Positions 21,093 to 33,742 of a DNA stretch of 64,000 nt are shown in pieces. Both the position numbers and the translations under genes were made by a program. The notes beneath the pieces were generated by a model that saw only the letters and a program-made list of their open reading frames with translations, did no database searches and was not told where the DNA came from. The stretch is from Monocercomonoides exilis (taxonomy: Eukaryota; Preaxostyla; Oxymonadida; Polymastigidae), in NCBI GenBank assembly GCA_001643675.2, contig LSRY02000031.1:312501-376500 (forward strand). The letters run 5' to 3'. How positions within the stretch are numbered: the first letter of the stretch is position 1; every line of letters starts with the position of its first letter.

Positions 21093-22302
21093 TATTCGAA
21101 ATAGATAAAATTCTTACAAAATTATGGGGAAAATGAAATTTCATCACTGAACAATCATTCAAACCTTCCCGCTGAACACTAATAATGAAACACATCATCC
21201 GTATTTGTTAAAATCTTCTTGAAAAGATATCATATTGAGAGACTCTCCAAAAAAAAATGATCAGTTGAACAAAAAGTTAAATAAAAATTCAACAAATATT
21301 TCTTTTGTAAAGTTGATTGAGTTTAGCTCACCAGACTCATTCTTTTCTGACAAATTGAAAATAAAGACAAATTAGTTAATTAATATTGAGGTGCATCCAA
21401 AAATTCGAATGTTCAAAAATGGTTAAAACACGTTGATCGAATTTTCTGATTATTCGTAACGCATGTCAGTCTAACGAATAAAGCAATACTCAAATGTGAA
21501 AAACATGGATAGTTTTCCTTGTGAGTTAAGGTCTATTCAATTGGTTTTAAACTTTCAGAAGCTTATTCGAAATTATATTGTTTTTTCACATTATTTTTCC
21601 CCTTATGTCCTTTTTTGCCATAAGAAATGGATATTTTCACAGGCTCCTGGTCATCTTCATGTGCTGCAAAGGAGAATGTGTAATTACAAAGTTCCAAAAT
21701 TCCATTTCAAGAATCAGCTTATAATTGGAAAAAGTCGATGAATTAGGATCAGCGAAAATGTTCAATGCAAATCATGTGAAATTGTGGTATAAATGTTTCA
21801 ATTTCTCACAGGCCTCAAAATGATGTGTGATTCATGAGGTTCCGTTTTTGAAGATCAGAACTTTGAAAACTTTTGTCAGAGAAGAGATGATGAGAAGAAG
21901 AACAAGAGTTGACAATGAAATGAGTTGAAAGATGAAACTGTCATTGATTAAGTACAGCAACATTTCTGTTCATTCGAATGCTCCTAAGAGAGGATGGCTG
22001 ATTTCTCTGGATACATCGATTTTTTTGAATAACTGCTCATTCTCAGGTTGTTGTTGATACACAAAAAGGAAAATAGCTTTGTTACTGCTATTCTGCTCTT
22101 TCGCTGGAGTGTGAACAAATCTGTTTGTTGGAAGTGTTCATTTCTTCACTTCTCATTTTCAAGATGATGCTTCAAGATTAAAAGAATTGTTTGTGCAGAA
22201 TAATTCGCTTGTCCATAAAAAACATTCAGCAATAATAACAAAAGAGCTTCAATTTTTAATTCTTCGTTTGTGAATTGTCGATCTTGGCTGGAAATGTGAC
22301 GA
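21093..22302. other. Internal non-coding part of transposon A
   Basis: Contains the transposase promoter region and an 81-codon plus-strand frame (21,496-21,741). That frame is also open in B (44,496-44,681, minus) over about 60 codons. With near-identical DNA this is weak evidence for coding. Short plus-strand phrases near 22,210-22,270 (IFNSSFVNCRS) look like an older, decayed upstream part of the captured beta-helix fragment. Confidence 0.4.
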
Positions 22303-23090
22303 TTGAGAAAGGATAATTCTTTTACCACAATCCATTTTTTCTTTATATTCTTCACTCCGGATAATATCATCTTCTTCGATTCTGCTTCGCTGACAATTTC
22401 GAGCTTGAAGGGAGGAGATGTGGTGAAAGATAATTCTTCGCTGTGGATTCTGGATGATGGATGCAGCCTGGAAGGGATGGCAGGAGAAAGGGAATCGCCC
22501 TTCTTCGTTCCCAAGCTGGAAGAGGCTTTAGCCAATGAAAATGGAGGTGGGATTGAAATATAATACAAGATAGCGCTTCTTCTTCCATGTGATTCGTCAT
22601 TCCGACTGATTTTGTCATCTGGAGATTCAGACCTGATTGAGGCATATAACTTTGAGGATGATGGTTTTGCGAGTGAAACGGAAGCAGTTGGGATGGTGTT
22701 TTCGAAAAATCGCTCTTTGATCCAGAATGAAACAGAGGTTTCTGTGATGATTGTGTATGCGAAGCGATTGTCTGTAACTGATTTATTTATTCTGAGGAGC
22801 AAAAGTAAGTTGAAAGCAAATGAAGAGGAAAGGATTGTTGAAGGAGGAAAAGAAGGGAAATCGTATTTGTCGTTGATTGTTTGCATTGAGGTTGTTGTAT
22901 CACTGCTTGTAGTCATTGTTGTTCTGGCTGTTTGAGGAAGAAGGAAAAGAATGAAGCCGAAGATTAGAAAGATATTGCGAATGATAACAGCAGAAAGGAT
23001 CCTAAGGAGTTTGGGATGGTGAAGATGGAGATTTCTTCTGACGCTCAGTGGATGAAAGCAGATTCTGATTCATTAAAGAAGAATCAAGTG
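22303..23090 (+). pseudogene. Captured 3' fragment of a beta-helix/TM gene (in transposon A)
   Basis: The plus-strand reading matches the C-terminal ectodomain, TM and juxtamembrane part of the 1,015-7,284 protein. Shared phrases include DSASL.ISSLKGGD.VKDNSSLWIL, followed by VEGGKEGKSYL, a TM helix, NDNSRKDPKEFGMVKME (host NDNIRKDPKLIEMVTME) and AQWMKAD. The frame is broken by stops near 22,563 and 22,936 and by small shifts. It has no signal peptide, no start and no pseudokinase. The fragment lies inside the inverted ends and is also present in B, so it has travelled with the transposon. Confidence 0.8.
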
Positions 23091-23652
23091 TAGCTTTTTG
23101 AATAATAATCTGATGAAATAATTGATTCATAAGCCGTAAATATAGAAAGTCGATATCGAAAGCTGCATCTACAAATGTATTCAGCTTTTCGCTTCAGTAC
23201 TACGGAAAATATCAGTGATAAATCGCTCCATGAACATCAAAAGAAGCTAATTTTTATATTAGATTTTTAATTACGTGATGATCACATTTTTTGTTAATGA
23301 GAAAAAACAGGATATAAAAACGAGAACATAATTATTTTTTCATTCATTTCACGTTATTTCTATCAAATAAAACCTTCTTTTAACACATCTCTAATTTTGT
23401 TTGAGAATATTGAGAAATCATAATTAATTTGAATTTTTCAGTTTTTTTGTTGATAAAGTGAAAGATAAAACGTAAAAATGATATAATTAGTGCTCTTTTA
23501 TTTTTTAAAAAAACATTATTTAAGTGAATCGCACTTTATTCAAGTGTCAAATCAACCATTTGAAATAGCATTACTTCATTTTTTAAAATAACTCAGTTCA
23601 TTCAAATAAATTGAATTAATTCAAATGAAAAAAATCTATTCACAATTCATCT
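23091..23652. other. Right non-coding end of transposon A
   Basis: AT-rich. It matches the left end of transposon B (42,514-43,090) in inverted orientation almost base for base, and ends in subterminal repeats and the terminal inverted repeat. No gene. Confidence 0.7.
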
Positions 23653-23808
23653 AATAAACCAGGAAAAAAATAATTTGTGACTTTTTCATTATAATTAAAC
23701 TTTTCTTTTTTTACTCTTTTATGAAATCTCAAATAACTCAATATTGCGTTTTAGCCTGGGTGACGTAAAGAAAAATAATCGTCACGTCCGTCACCAGTTT
23801 TCCACTTA

Positions 23809-23809
<1 letters not shown>

Positions 23810-23859
<50 letters not shown>
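23810..23859. repeat. Poly(A) tract, 50 bp
   Basis: An uninterrupted A run close to the left end of element C. A comparable poly(T) follows the related end at 42,268. This pairing of the end motif with a homopolymer suggests the tract belongs to the element. Confidence 0.95.
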
Positions 23860-23861
<2 letters not shown>

Positions 23862-24312
23862 CTTTTTGTGAAAAAACATTTTGTTTATTATGGCATGTAA
23901 AACTTTGTCTTCAAAAGAATTTTGAATTTCACAAAAATCCCATTACAACGTAAATTTTTAAAAAATGAAACAGTGTATTGAATTAATAGTTGTGAAAAAA
24001 TGCATGTATATGAAAGAATTGTGTGGGAACAGGTTAGTGTTAGGCTTTTTTGTGTTTACAGTATTACTCGATTTATTTAGTGAAAGAATATACTAATTCT
24101 CTTTTTAAATAAAAATGGCAAAGAATACTCAATAAAATTTACCAACTTAAAGATTGGAATTGAACAATAAGGAAAAAATACATAGGTTTTAATTATTATT
24201 TCAGTAGAAATCATGATAATTGAATTCGTTTTTTTTTTTTTTTTGAATATCAGAATTATTTTGTAAACTTGTGATTGCATTGAGGAAGGGAAGAAACGAA
24301 AAAATCGAAGAA

Positions 24313-25595
24313 ATGAATGAACTAATGAAAGATATGAATATCTTCAATATATACTCTATTATCACTGCTGAACCATCGAAAAAAATATGAAAGATGAACG
24401 AAGAAATGATAATATCGATTGTGAATATCTTTCTATTGTTGGAGCAATTGAGATATTGCAATAAGCTGAAAAGAATTATCACTCGAGGTTTTCAAAAATT
24501 TTTTTGAGTTCAAGATTTGAAAGTTTGATAATTGATGAAAACGATAAGAAAGAAGGAAAGAACGAAAAACTGCTGATTAATCTTTGTGGATGCTGTATTT
24601 TTTTAATTATGACTTTATCAGAATTACAATCGATTTGTGTGCCATGCCTTCTGAACGCTGTATCGAGGAAAGAGGAAAACGAGAAAACATTAAAAGAGGT
24701 GGAAATGGCTTTGCAGGCTTTGAGTAACATTAGTCGATTTGTAGCATGAACATATCTGAATCATTTTTGGCATTATTGATTTTCTTCTTCTTTTTTGATT
24801 GGAAAATAGAAAAAAAACATTATTTGAATGAGATCAAAGAGATTATTTAATATCATCAGGAGCATCACAATTTTTCACGACTTGCCTATCAGTATGTTGG
24901 TCGTTTTTGATTTCCAGATTGGGCAATAACAAAAACAAGGAGAGAGAGATTGTGAACGAACTGCCTTTTATAAACGAAGCAAAGACGAGAACTGGGAGAA
25001 TTATTGATGCGCGTGGATTGGGAGAGAAAAAAAGATGAGGAAAAAGGAGAGGAAGCGAAAGAAGTACTAATAATCAGGAGATGGTTATATGCAATTATTT
25101 AATTCTTGCCCTGGTGCAAATTTTGGAATGAAGAATACGTTTAACTTATCAACAGCATCGTTCAGGTGCATCGAGCATCAAAGAAAAATTACCCAGACTT
25201 TGTCGGCGGATGCCTCAAATCTATGAAAGGAACCATAAAACAGGACTGTGAAAATTGGTGCTTTTTAGAAAAAAGGAGCTGTTTATGCTGTTGAGGAGGA
25301 AATTCAGAGGCAAACATTGAATTGAAGGATTACATGAGAAAGCTTGGAAATCTTTCAAATAATTACAACGAGATTGAAAGAAGAGGAGAAAGAAGAAATG
25401 GAAGAAGCGAAAAGAAAGAGATTGAAAGGACGATTATTCGAAAGGATGGAAAAAAATGGATGTGAAGATGTCATTTCAAGCAAATGTGAAATGTTTGATT
25501 TTCTAGACAGAAATTTTTATACTGAAATGTTGTTAGTGGTTTCTGATTATTATGTGAATACCAAAAAAAGGAGAAAGATAAATTTTTATTCATGA
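24313..25595 (+). pseudogene. Decayed helical-repeat gene of a family I associate with Monocercomonoides
   Basis: Broken plus-strand coding across three frames. Recognisable pieces in order are EMNELMKDMN (24,313), ENDKKEGKNEKLL, ICVPCLLNAV, EKTLKEVEMALQALSNI (24,504-24,749), HYLNEIKEII.YHQEHHN..RLAYQ (about 24,815-24,890), IVNEL, RLKEEEKEEMEEAKRKR, FERMEKNGCEDVI and FDFLDRNFY..VVSDYYVN (25,344-25,595). They have the order expected of one protein of roughly 450 residues, probably an all-helical repeat protein. Many stops and frameshifts show it is dead. Family attribution is from memory and its function is unknown. Confidence 0.65.
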
Positions 25596-26028
25596 AAATT
25601 ATTGCATTTATCACAATTTCACGGGGAAAAAAACATTAACAGAAATCAGATTCTATTCTTGAACAAAATTATTTCACTTCACTTCATTTCGATAGAATGA
25701 ATAAACAAAAACAATTAAAAAAAGACACATCCATCAATTCTTTTCATTTTTACTTTGAAAATTAACTATGAATAGCTTATTTGAACACAATATTCTTTTA
25801 ATTATTTGAAAGAATCTTGGTCTCTCGTTTCTCCGAGCTGTATCTCCTCCGCTTCTTGTCGCTATGTATTTATCTGGTCTCTTCATTAACTGCTTTAACC
25901 GCGAATTCCAAACAATTTCAGCCAAGAGAAACGGATGATGAGTAAATGCTGACCATTTGAAATTAAATAATACGAGAAGCAATAAAGGTTCACAAAAATT
26001 GAAAAGCTTGTTCTTCAATTGCAGAAGA

Positions 26029-26164
<136 letters not shown>

Positions 26165-27379
26165 TTGATGTGAATTCGAATTGCTCGTTAAAACAAACAA
26201 CAGGCTTATTCAATTAAAACATTACAAACCTCAACGATTAATAGCATTCAGATTTTTTGTGTATATTTGCTCTTATTTTTTCTTGTTTATTTTTGGGTTA
26301 TCCATTGTGAATAAGCAGTTGCGCCAATCCTTTTACAGAATAAATTTTCATCAATAATCCAGTGGGAGATTCAAAATGTTTCTAAAGTTTCAGCATATTC
26401 TTGAAAGATGTTTGATCCTCAAAAACGGTTTTTGAAGCTTTTCTCATTTCGATTAATAATGAATAAGACATTGATTCTTGATAAATATTTAAAAAATCAA
26501 AACCTGGTATATTCCAGTTCAAATATTTGTGCAATTGTGATAAACTTCAATTGTTGTTGTTATAGGTTTGCATTTTTTGGAGTTATTATATATTCTTCCA
26601 TCAAAATAGTTGCATTATGAAAAGCAAAGCAAAAATCTATGGTTGCATCATTGACAAAAATGGAATCACATGATTCTTTTGATTTGTTTTGTTTTATTTA
26701 TTCTTCTTCCACATTTTTTGATTTTTTTTGCAAAACTGACTTGAAGTGGAGCCAGGAGTCACTGACGTTAGTGACAGTCAAAATTCCGTTCACCGCATTC
26801 ACGGCAGTGAAAAATGAATTATGGAAGATTTGATAATAACATTTTTCTGTATTTTTCTGATTTAAAAATAAAATGAATTGAGCTATATTTTGAAAATAAA
26901 TTATTCTGGAATGATAATTCGATATAATGGTTTTGATTTGTGACGTGGAATTTTTTGTTACGTCCGTCAAAAATAAAAAATGTTACGTCAGAAGTCACCA
27001 CGTCACCCAGGGTTCATTGTGTTTGTAAAAGGCTTGAAAATACTTCGTTTTTTTAATTTCATTGAAATGCCTGAAAAAGAAAATTTAAACGCAATATCCG
27101 TGTCACCATTGGCGATAAAACCGGAACCTTTCGTGAAACTCGTACATTTTTTTGTTACTGTATATTGATTATATTTTTCATTTAATGGATTTTTTTTTGA
27201 AGCTCTCCTTTGTTAAACAATAAATTTAAAAAACCATTGCATGTTTGTAATCAAACGGTTTCAAAACCGATGAAATGATAGAAAAACCATTGAAAGATAT
27301 TGAAAACCAGAATAAAATATTTCTTTGCACATGTTTTACACTTCTGAACAACAATAAAGATATTGTCATCAGCTAATTG

Positions 27380-28180
27380 AACAAATTATGAATCACTTTT
27401 CATTTCATTATACATTTTTTTCTTCTTGCATTTTCTTTTTCAAAAAGTTGTTTTCACGAGCCTCCTTTTCTTTTAGAGTCATTGTTGGAGATAAGCATCT
27501 TATCATCGTGGAAATATGTCAAACGCTTGAAGCTGTCAAATGTTTTGCTTTTCACTTGGTTTTGGTGATTGATTCTTTAAATTCCTCTTTTTCAAATGTA
27601 TCTTTATAATCTTTAAGAATATCAAGCTTACTTCTTTTTTCTGATTTTTTCATATCAGAAATAGAATCTTCCTAATTCACAATTGTCACTTTCTTTTTAT
27701 TCATAACGTTCAAATTTTCATCCTCATCATTCTTCAAATCTCTTGCATCTTCCAATTGCTTCTTTTTTTGTGCTTCGCGATTGCAAAAATCATCCAGCTC
27801 TCTTTATAAATCCTCAGTGTTACAAAGTCTACTTGGTTGTGTTATTGCAGATTTTTCATTAAAATACGTTTTTTAATCCATTTGAGTGAAAATATTGACA
27901 TACTGGCTTTATATGCACAAAACATGAAAAAAATGATTCATTCATAACTTTTCCAATCATTCTCAGATCTCCAAATAATTTGAATTTTCATATCTGCAAA
28001 TTTCCTTCATAAATGTTATTACAAAAAGTTTTGTGACATTCCATGACTGTCAAGAAAGGAACCCATTTTTCTTGAATATTTTGATCCAGAAAGCTTATCA
28101 AAAGTTCAAAATTTTTCAACGAAAATGCCTGAAGGAAAAATACTTTGCCCCATTTCATCAATAATAATAATTCAAACAAT
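27380..28180 (-). pseudogene. Decayed minus-strand coiled-coil coding
   Basis: Reading the minus strand from about 28,179 gives open, protein-like pieces. One is a hydrophobic-aromatic section (SLKNFELLISFLDQNIQEKW..CHKTFCNNIYEGNLQI). It is followed by a charged coiled-coil section (NREAQKKKQLEDARDLKNDEDENL, KLDILKDYKDTFEKEEFKESITKTK) interrupted by stops and frame changes. I do not recognise the family. It is probably an old host gene remnant between element C and E1. Confidence 0.4.
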
Positions 28181-28189
28181 CGTTTTTGA

Positions 28190-28565
28190 TGTGTAAAAAA
28201 GTGATTATTTTATTTTGACACTTACACTTTTTTATAATAATTAACAAAAAAAAAGAACATTAACCTGAAACCTAATCTATCGATTCGAGAGAAAACCCTA
28301 AAGCAGAACGAAATCCAATAAGTTCGTTTTCACGTATTCTATTCCTAAAAAATAACAGAGCAAACAAAAAAGAACTTCATATTTCTAAAACTCACATGCT
28401 TTGAATAAAAAAATTTTTTCAAACAAATCAATTTGAACAAAACTGTAAAATTTCCAAAAAATAATAAATTTTTCAAAAAAAAATTTGTTGAAAGTTTTAT
28501 CATAGCTATAATATTTTTGAAAAAAATTCTTTTTCAAATTGGAATTATTAATTAGTTTTATTAAT
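28190..28565. other. AT-rich spacer
   Basis: No gene or clear repeat seen. High A+T with many short A and T runs. Confidence 0.4.
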
Positions 28566-28728
28566 TATGTTCCAAATAATTTTTGCTTATATATATATAT
28601 ATATATATATATTTTAAATTTTCTGTATTATTTTGCATGGGAGCGTAAGAATTATCATGATATAATTGCAGGAAAAGTTTGGAACAAATCTCTGTTTTTT
28701 TCATAAAATAAAAAATTTCGTCCCATAT
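28566..28728. mobile_element. Short MITE with ATATGGGACGAAATTTT-like ends
   Basis: The right end reads AATTTCGTCCCATATA. The left end (TTATGTTCCAAATAATTTTTGC) is a diverged inverse. The interior carries a (TA)n run (28,590-28,612) and a block GGAAAAGTTTGGAACAAATCTC. That block is shared with the split copy at 47,966-48,108. Confidence 0.5.
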
Positions 28729-29499
28729 ATAAAAGATGTGTGACAAAAACGAAAAATTCACCTCAAACAGGTTTTTCAATATTATTTTAAATCATTAGAT
28801 GAAATTTGAATAAACTCCTTCAATACAAATAAATTGGCTTAATTCAAATAAAGTGGGTTTATTTTAAATGAAGTTGGTTCGTTTTAAATGAAGCATGTTT
28901 ATTCAAATTAACGCTGAAATCCATCATGTTAAAGTTTTGATAAATTTTATTTCATCTTTCAAAATTACTAATTGGCTCATTTGGTGTTGTTTCTTAAAGT
29001 CTATAGAATTCAATTTTTTCAACGGTTTTGATCTTTTTGATATTAATTGGAAATGAAACAAAATCACAACAAAATGAGCTTCAAAGACAAAAAAAAAAGA
29101 AAAATTTCGTGAGTTGAAAGTTTGTTTCGTTTCTATTTTTATGTTTATTTAAAAAAAAAACACAGAAGAACGATTTTTATTTGGATAAAAATGTTATGAG
29201 GAAAAGTGAAATGCTCTGAACAATTTCAATGTCTAATACACAAATAACTGCAAAAGTGTACGAAATGAAGCGTGGAAGCTGACAAACTTGATTTTCTTTT
29301 TTCTTCTTCCTCTCCTTCCCCCTCTTCTCCACCCTAAACAATCTCCTCCGACATGCCCACTCCCCAATCCCTGCCTCCTTCTCCATCTCCCACTCCTCTT
29401 TCTCCTCCTTCATCTCCCTCATCCAGCCTTTCCTTTTTTCCCCTTCCTCATCCTCTTCTTCTTCCTTTCTTCATCACCAAGTTTCCCTCAATCTCCATC

Positions 29500-30533
29500 T
29501 CTCGAGTACCATCTTTACAAACATCACCACTACACCACAACATCACACCATTCCTGCCAATCACGCACGCGCACACAACTCATTCACCACCACCATCACA
29601 AACACAAACACAAACATCTCCTTCTCCATTCATTCCACTCTCTCCATCCACTCAACCATCTTCCTCCACGCCCACAACCCCGTCGGTGGAGCCATCCTCC
29701 CAAACCTCAACAGCCCATCCACTTCTCTCTCTGCCTTCAATGCTTCTTTCCTCCACCAAACACGTTCTTCACCAAATGCTCCAGTGGTGCATGTTGGAAA
29801 TGAATCTCAAAGAAAGAAACAAAGCAGAATGTCTGAATTTGATGAGAACAACCATCGCTTCGAATGGTGCGAATGGAATGATTCAAATGGTGGAAGCGAT
29901 TGGGGTGGAGCGCTCAAAGTCAATTGCACAAATGCAAATCTCACGATCACTTCTTGCTTGTATAGCAAATGCTCAACAACAAAACATGGTGGAGCGTTCT
30001 ATTGCGATTATTTGTTAAAAGTTGATATCGCAAAATCCAATTTCACAAGCTGTTCAGCTGCTCATGCAGGAGCTGCTTATTTGTATTGCAATCAACCTAA
30101 TTCTGTTTGGACATTCTCAGAAAACAGAGTGGAAAGTTGTTCAATAACAAACTATTACGGAACTGGTTAGTACTTTTTCCTCTATTACATACCATCAGAT
30201 GCAAAATTCCTATTCAAAAGTTGCGTCTGCATTGCAAATACTGGTGGCGATGCGGCTGGTGCAATCACGTTTCATTTCCCTCCGCCAGTTATACCTCCTC
30301 AATATTTTCTCCAAGAGTTCCAGTTCATCAACAACAAAGTCGAAAATCCATTCACCTTCGGTGGTGCTGCCCTGTGTTACACAAGAATATTTGATTGGAC
30401 GAACGTAATTAAATTCATCACATTTTGTTTCTTCGATAACAACAACGCTTCTATTTGCAGATGGAATGATGTGTTTTTCAATGGAAGCATAATCACACAA
30501 TCCCCATTTGATAATTGTATATCATCAATTTAA
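29500..30533 (+). pseudogene. Beta-helix gene carried by E1, one in-frame TAG
   Basis: One plus-strand frame stays protein-like from about 29,500 to the TAA at 30,533. It starts with a Thr/Asn/His-rich part, then FLHAHNPVGGAILPNL, FNASFLHQTRSS and NDSNGGSDWGGAL. After these come TSCLYSKCSTTKHGGAFYC, NFTSCSAAHAGAAY and FINNKVENPFTFGGAALCY, ending FDNCISSI. Repeats with paired Cys and GGA are of the short beta-helix type, without a TM or kinase. The only break is TAG at 30,168, where the E2 copy has TGG (Trp). It could be a very recent nonsense change. The true start was not identified and no signal peptide is seen. Confidence 0.65.
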
Positions 30534-30668
30534 ACAAAAATAATTAGAAATATCGGAACTTCTGGATAAGAAATTATCAACGTTTGCTCCGTTTCGTCTC
30601 TTCTCCCTTTTTTCCTACAAATAAATTCCATATACCATTTTTCCACACTCTTTTCTTCCTTTTCTTCT

Positions 30669-31863
30669 TCACATTCTCTTCCTATTCCTACCGTTTATCC
30701 TCTGCATTTTTAAATCTTTTTTTGATGATGATGAATTTGCGCATCCACTCCTCTCCTGGTTCTCATAAATCCATCTCATTATTTCCTCTTTTTGCTTTTG
30801 TCCTTTATATTCCTTAAAAATAAACTTCATGCCTCCATTAAATTTCTCTTCTTCTTCCTCCTCTTCTTCCTTCTCCAAATCAATCGAACTTCCCTCTCTT
30901 CCTTGCTTCTCATTCATCCCCAAATCATTCGTACACATTTCCACCTGTTCCACATCTTTTCTCACCCACTCTGAACTTCCATCTGAAGTTATTCCTGAAA
31001 ACCCATCTGCTGCTTCTTCTTCTGCTCTCCTGTTCTCCTGTTGGATTCCATCGGATGGAGAAGAATCACACACTTCACTTTATGCTTATAACTGTTTGTC
31101 TGCCTCAGCCTCCGTTCCCGCCTTCACAAACCTCAGCCCACTCAGCCTAAGCGCCTCCACAACAAGCAGCGCTATCGCTTCTTCCAGTTTCCCCTGGTTC
31201 TCTTTGATTCTCTCCACAAACTCTCTGCGCGCTGTCGGATACCCACCTTTCTCCTCATTCCCATCACCTTCCTCTGCCTCTTCCCGCTCATCAAACACTG
31301 CCTGCACAAACACTGCACGAGATTGAACAATATCCTCAATCCTCATCTCCTCTGCAACAAGAGCTTTCACCATACTTTTCTCTTTCGCCTTTCACACTTC
31401 AACCTCTCGCTCAATTATTTCATCGTCCAGCTTCACCTCAAAATATTTCAGCTGAGAAGATAACGATGCCTGCCCCGATGGGTCAAATAGATCGTTGATC
31501 GACTGGTACGCATTCACATCTGCCGCTGCAAAGATCCGCTTTCTTCACCAACTTCGTAACCATCGAAGATGGAAGCGACGGAAGCGGCTCCACTTGCAGA
31601 ACCGAAAGCATAGCTAAAAGCGCCACATCTCACTCACACACAACACCCCCATACAACACCGCCCTCTGCTCAACAACATATCTCCGCAACGTCTTCGGTG
31701 TATGGGGTGACAGCGGCATATACCGCACTACACCCCAGCCGCCTCTCGATGCAGTCCATCGCTGCTGCCGACGTGTATGACGCAGCCACCGCTGACGCAT
31801 CCGAATGGTTAATCGCAGGCGCTGATGATGGCAGATCATCCCCTGCCGCCTTCTTCTCTTCAC
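30669..31863 (-). pseudogene. Unknown-family gene carried by E1, decayed
   Basis: Minus-strand pieces: a Tyr/Val/Ala-rich section (around 31,863-31,500), then VQSRAVFVQAVFDEREEAEEGDGNEE and REFVERIKENQGKLEEAIALLVVEALRLSGLRFVK (31,373-31,086). These are followed by an acidic tail with SSIDLEKEEEEEEEE and MKFIFKE (31,073-30,669). The same blocks occur in the same order in E2, which shows they derive from one gene. Stops and frameshifts break it. Function unknown. The Glu-rich end may have been the C-terminus. Confidence 0.55.
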
Positions 31864-31949
31864 TTCTCCGATTCCGGAATGGAAAAGTTGATCGGCGTGC
31901 TGCTCCAGATCAGAATGAAGAAATATATTAGGAAGATGGGATTTGATCT

Positions 31950-33264
31950 GGAAGAAACAAAAGTGGAAGAAGAAGAATGAAGAGAAGATGAAAATGAGCC
32001 ATTGCTTTCTACGGTACGTGAGAAGCAGTTTTTCATAGAAGGTGAAAGAATGTGTTTTCGAGTGTTTCTGAGTTGAATCCCCACCAGCAATAAGTGAGGA
32101 TGAGAAGGCGGGAACAGATCATTGCAGTTCGAAGGATATGAAGAAGAAAAAAATGTTATGATGAAATTATTTGATATTTGGAATAATGAAGGTTGTCGAT
32201 AACAACTGTATCGATTCTCGTTGAAATCTATCTTTGTCTGATTTAAACTTCATTGGTCGTATATTCTTCTGGCAAGCAGTAATTGCTGGATCCTTCAAAC
32301 ATTCAACTTGCCCCTTCACCTCTTTCCAACAAAAAAGGAAACATATGGTAAACCACATTTCTGATTCTTCCAACTCTCATTTTCCTCTATGATTTCCTTT
32401 GTTTATATTAAAAATATCTTTCAACTTAAGCATTTCCTCAACTAGAACTAAGGTCAAGCGTTTTATAATGTTATATTCACGCTCAATTTATGTATATACA
32501 CCTTTTCTCATCCGTCTTTCTTTTTTTTGATATGTTCTTTCCTCCTTATTCTTCATCTCGCTGAAAATGGATTTCTTCTTCATCTGAAAATCAGTCGTCA
32601 TATTTCAATTCTGTTGCTCTTTTGTCAAGTTCCATATTATCATTTCATAAGCCTAAATAAAAATATGAATATTCAAATGCGTATAACAACACATTCAACA
32701 TTATTCAGGAAAACAAACATTCAACACAACTTGCAAACATTAATTCTGATTCAAGTATGAACGTTTAAAGGATAATTCTTCATTATTGCTCTACGAATAT
32801 GAATTTGAACTATTTGTCTTTATTTCTCCTTCCATCAACAATTTACGACACAAAAGTTATGATCCACCGCTTTCAAAGAACTTGATTGCTCCTAGGATTT
32901 CTCTTTCATAAGATCTGTTGTCTTGTAAACCAAATATCGAATATCTGTATTTTCAAATTTCCATATTTTTTTTATTTTCGTTTTCTTCAATTTTGCTTTA
33001 TCAAGAAACGTCAAAAATTGTTATTGATTTATGTATTTATAATGTTTTGCATGTGTGGAATTTCTTTTATTTGCATCCAAACCAATGTGTTCATTTTTTT
33101 GAATTTCAGAAAAATGAAATCATATTTTCACTTTTTCACAAGAGAGAAAAACACATAAAAATAATTTTTATCGAACATCTGAATTATAATGTTCATTATT
33201 CTGTTCTTAATGAAATCATGATTTTTCAGAAACTCAAATGAAGTTTGGAATTTCTAAATGAAGT
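31950..33264. other. Non-coding 3' part of E1
   Basis: AT-rich sequence matching 36,600-37,990 of E2 in patches. Examples are the TCCTTCAAAC..TTCC block near 32,290 and 37,000, and the CAAATATCGAATATCTGTA block near 32,930 and 37,640. No gene supported. Confidence 0.6.
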
Positions 33265-33742
33265 AGATGAAATTTGAATAAACTCCTTCAATACAAATAA
33301 ATTGGCTTAATTCAAATAAAGTGGGTTTATTTTAAATGAAGTTGGTTCGTTTTAAATGAAGCATGTTTATTCAAATTAACGCTGAAATTCATCATGAAAA
33401 AATTTTGATTAATTATGTTTCATCGTTCTTAATAACTAATTGGTACATTTGGTGTTGTTTTTTTTAAGTAAAAATAATCCAGTTTTTCACTACGTTTTTG
33501 ATCGCTTTGATATTAATTGGAATTGAGACAAAATGACAACAAGATGAGCTTCAAAGACAAAATAAATAAAATTTTAGTGAGTTAAAGATTTGTTTCATTT
33601 CTATTTTTATGTTTATTTAAAAAAAAAAAACACAGATGATACGATTTTTATTTGGATAAAAATGTTAAGAGGAAAAGTGAAATGCTCCGAACAGTTTCAT
33701 TTTATAAAACACAAATAACTGCAAAAATGCACTTAATGCAAT

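Larger units (their letters stand above)
18453..23652 (-). mobile_element. Transposon A: autonomous, PIF/Harbinger-like, with captured gene fragment
   Basis: The left end is AGATGAATTTTGAATAGA and the right end, inverted, AGATGAATTGTGAATAGA. The flanks are AAT on both sides (18,450-18,452 and 23,653-23,655). Just inside each end, about 100-130 bp are packed with TTCATTTGAATAAA-type motifs. The 5.2-kb interior holds an intact DDE transposase gene (minus strand, 18,915-21,092) and a plus-strand fragment of a beta-helix/TM gene (22,303-23,090). A 3-bp duplication and a DDE_Tnp_4-type enzyme fit the PIF/Harbinger group. No separate Myb-like second protein, usual for Harbinger, was found. Confidence 0.85.
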
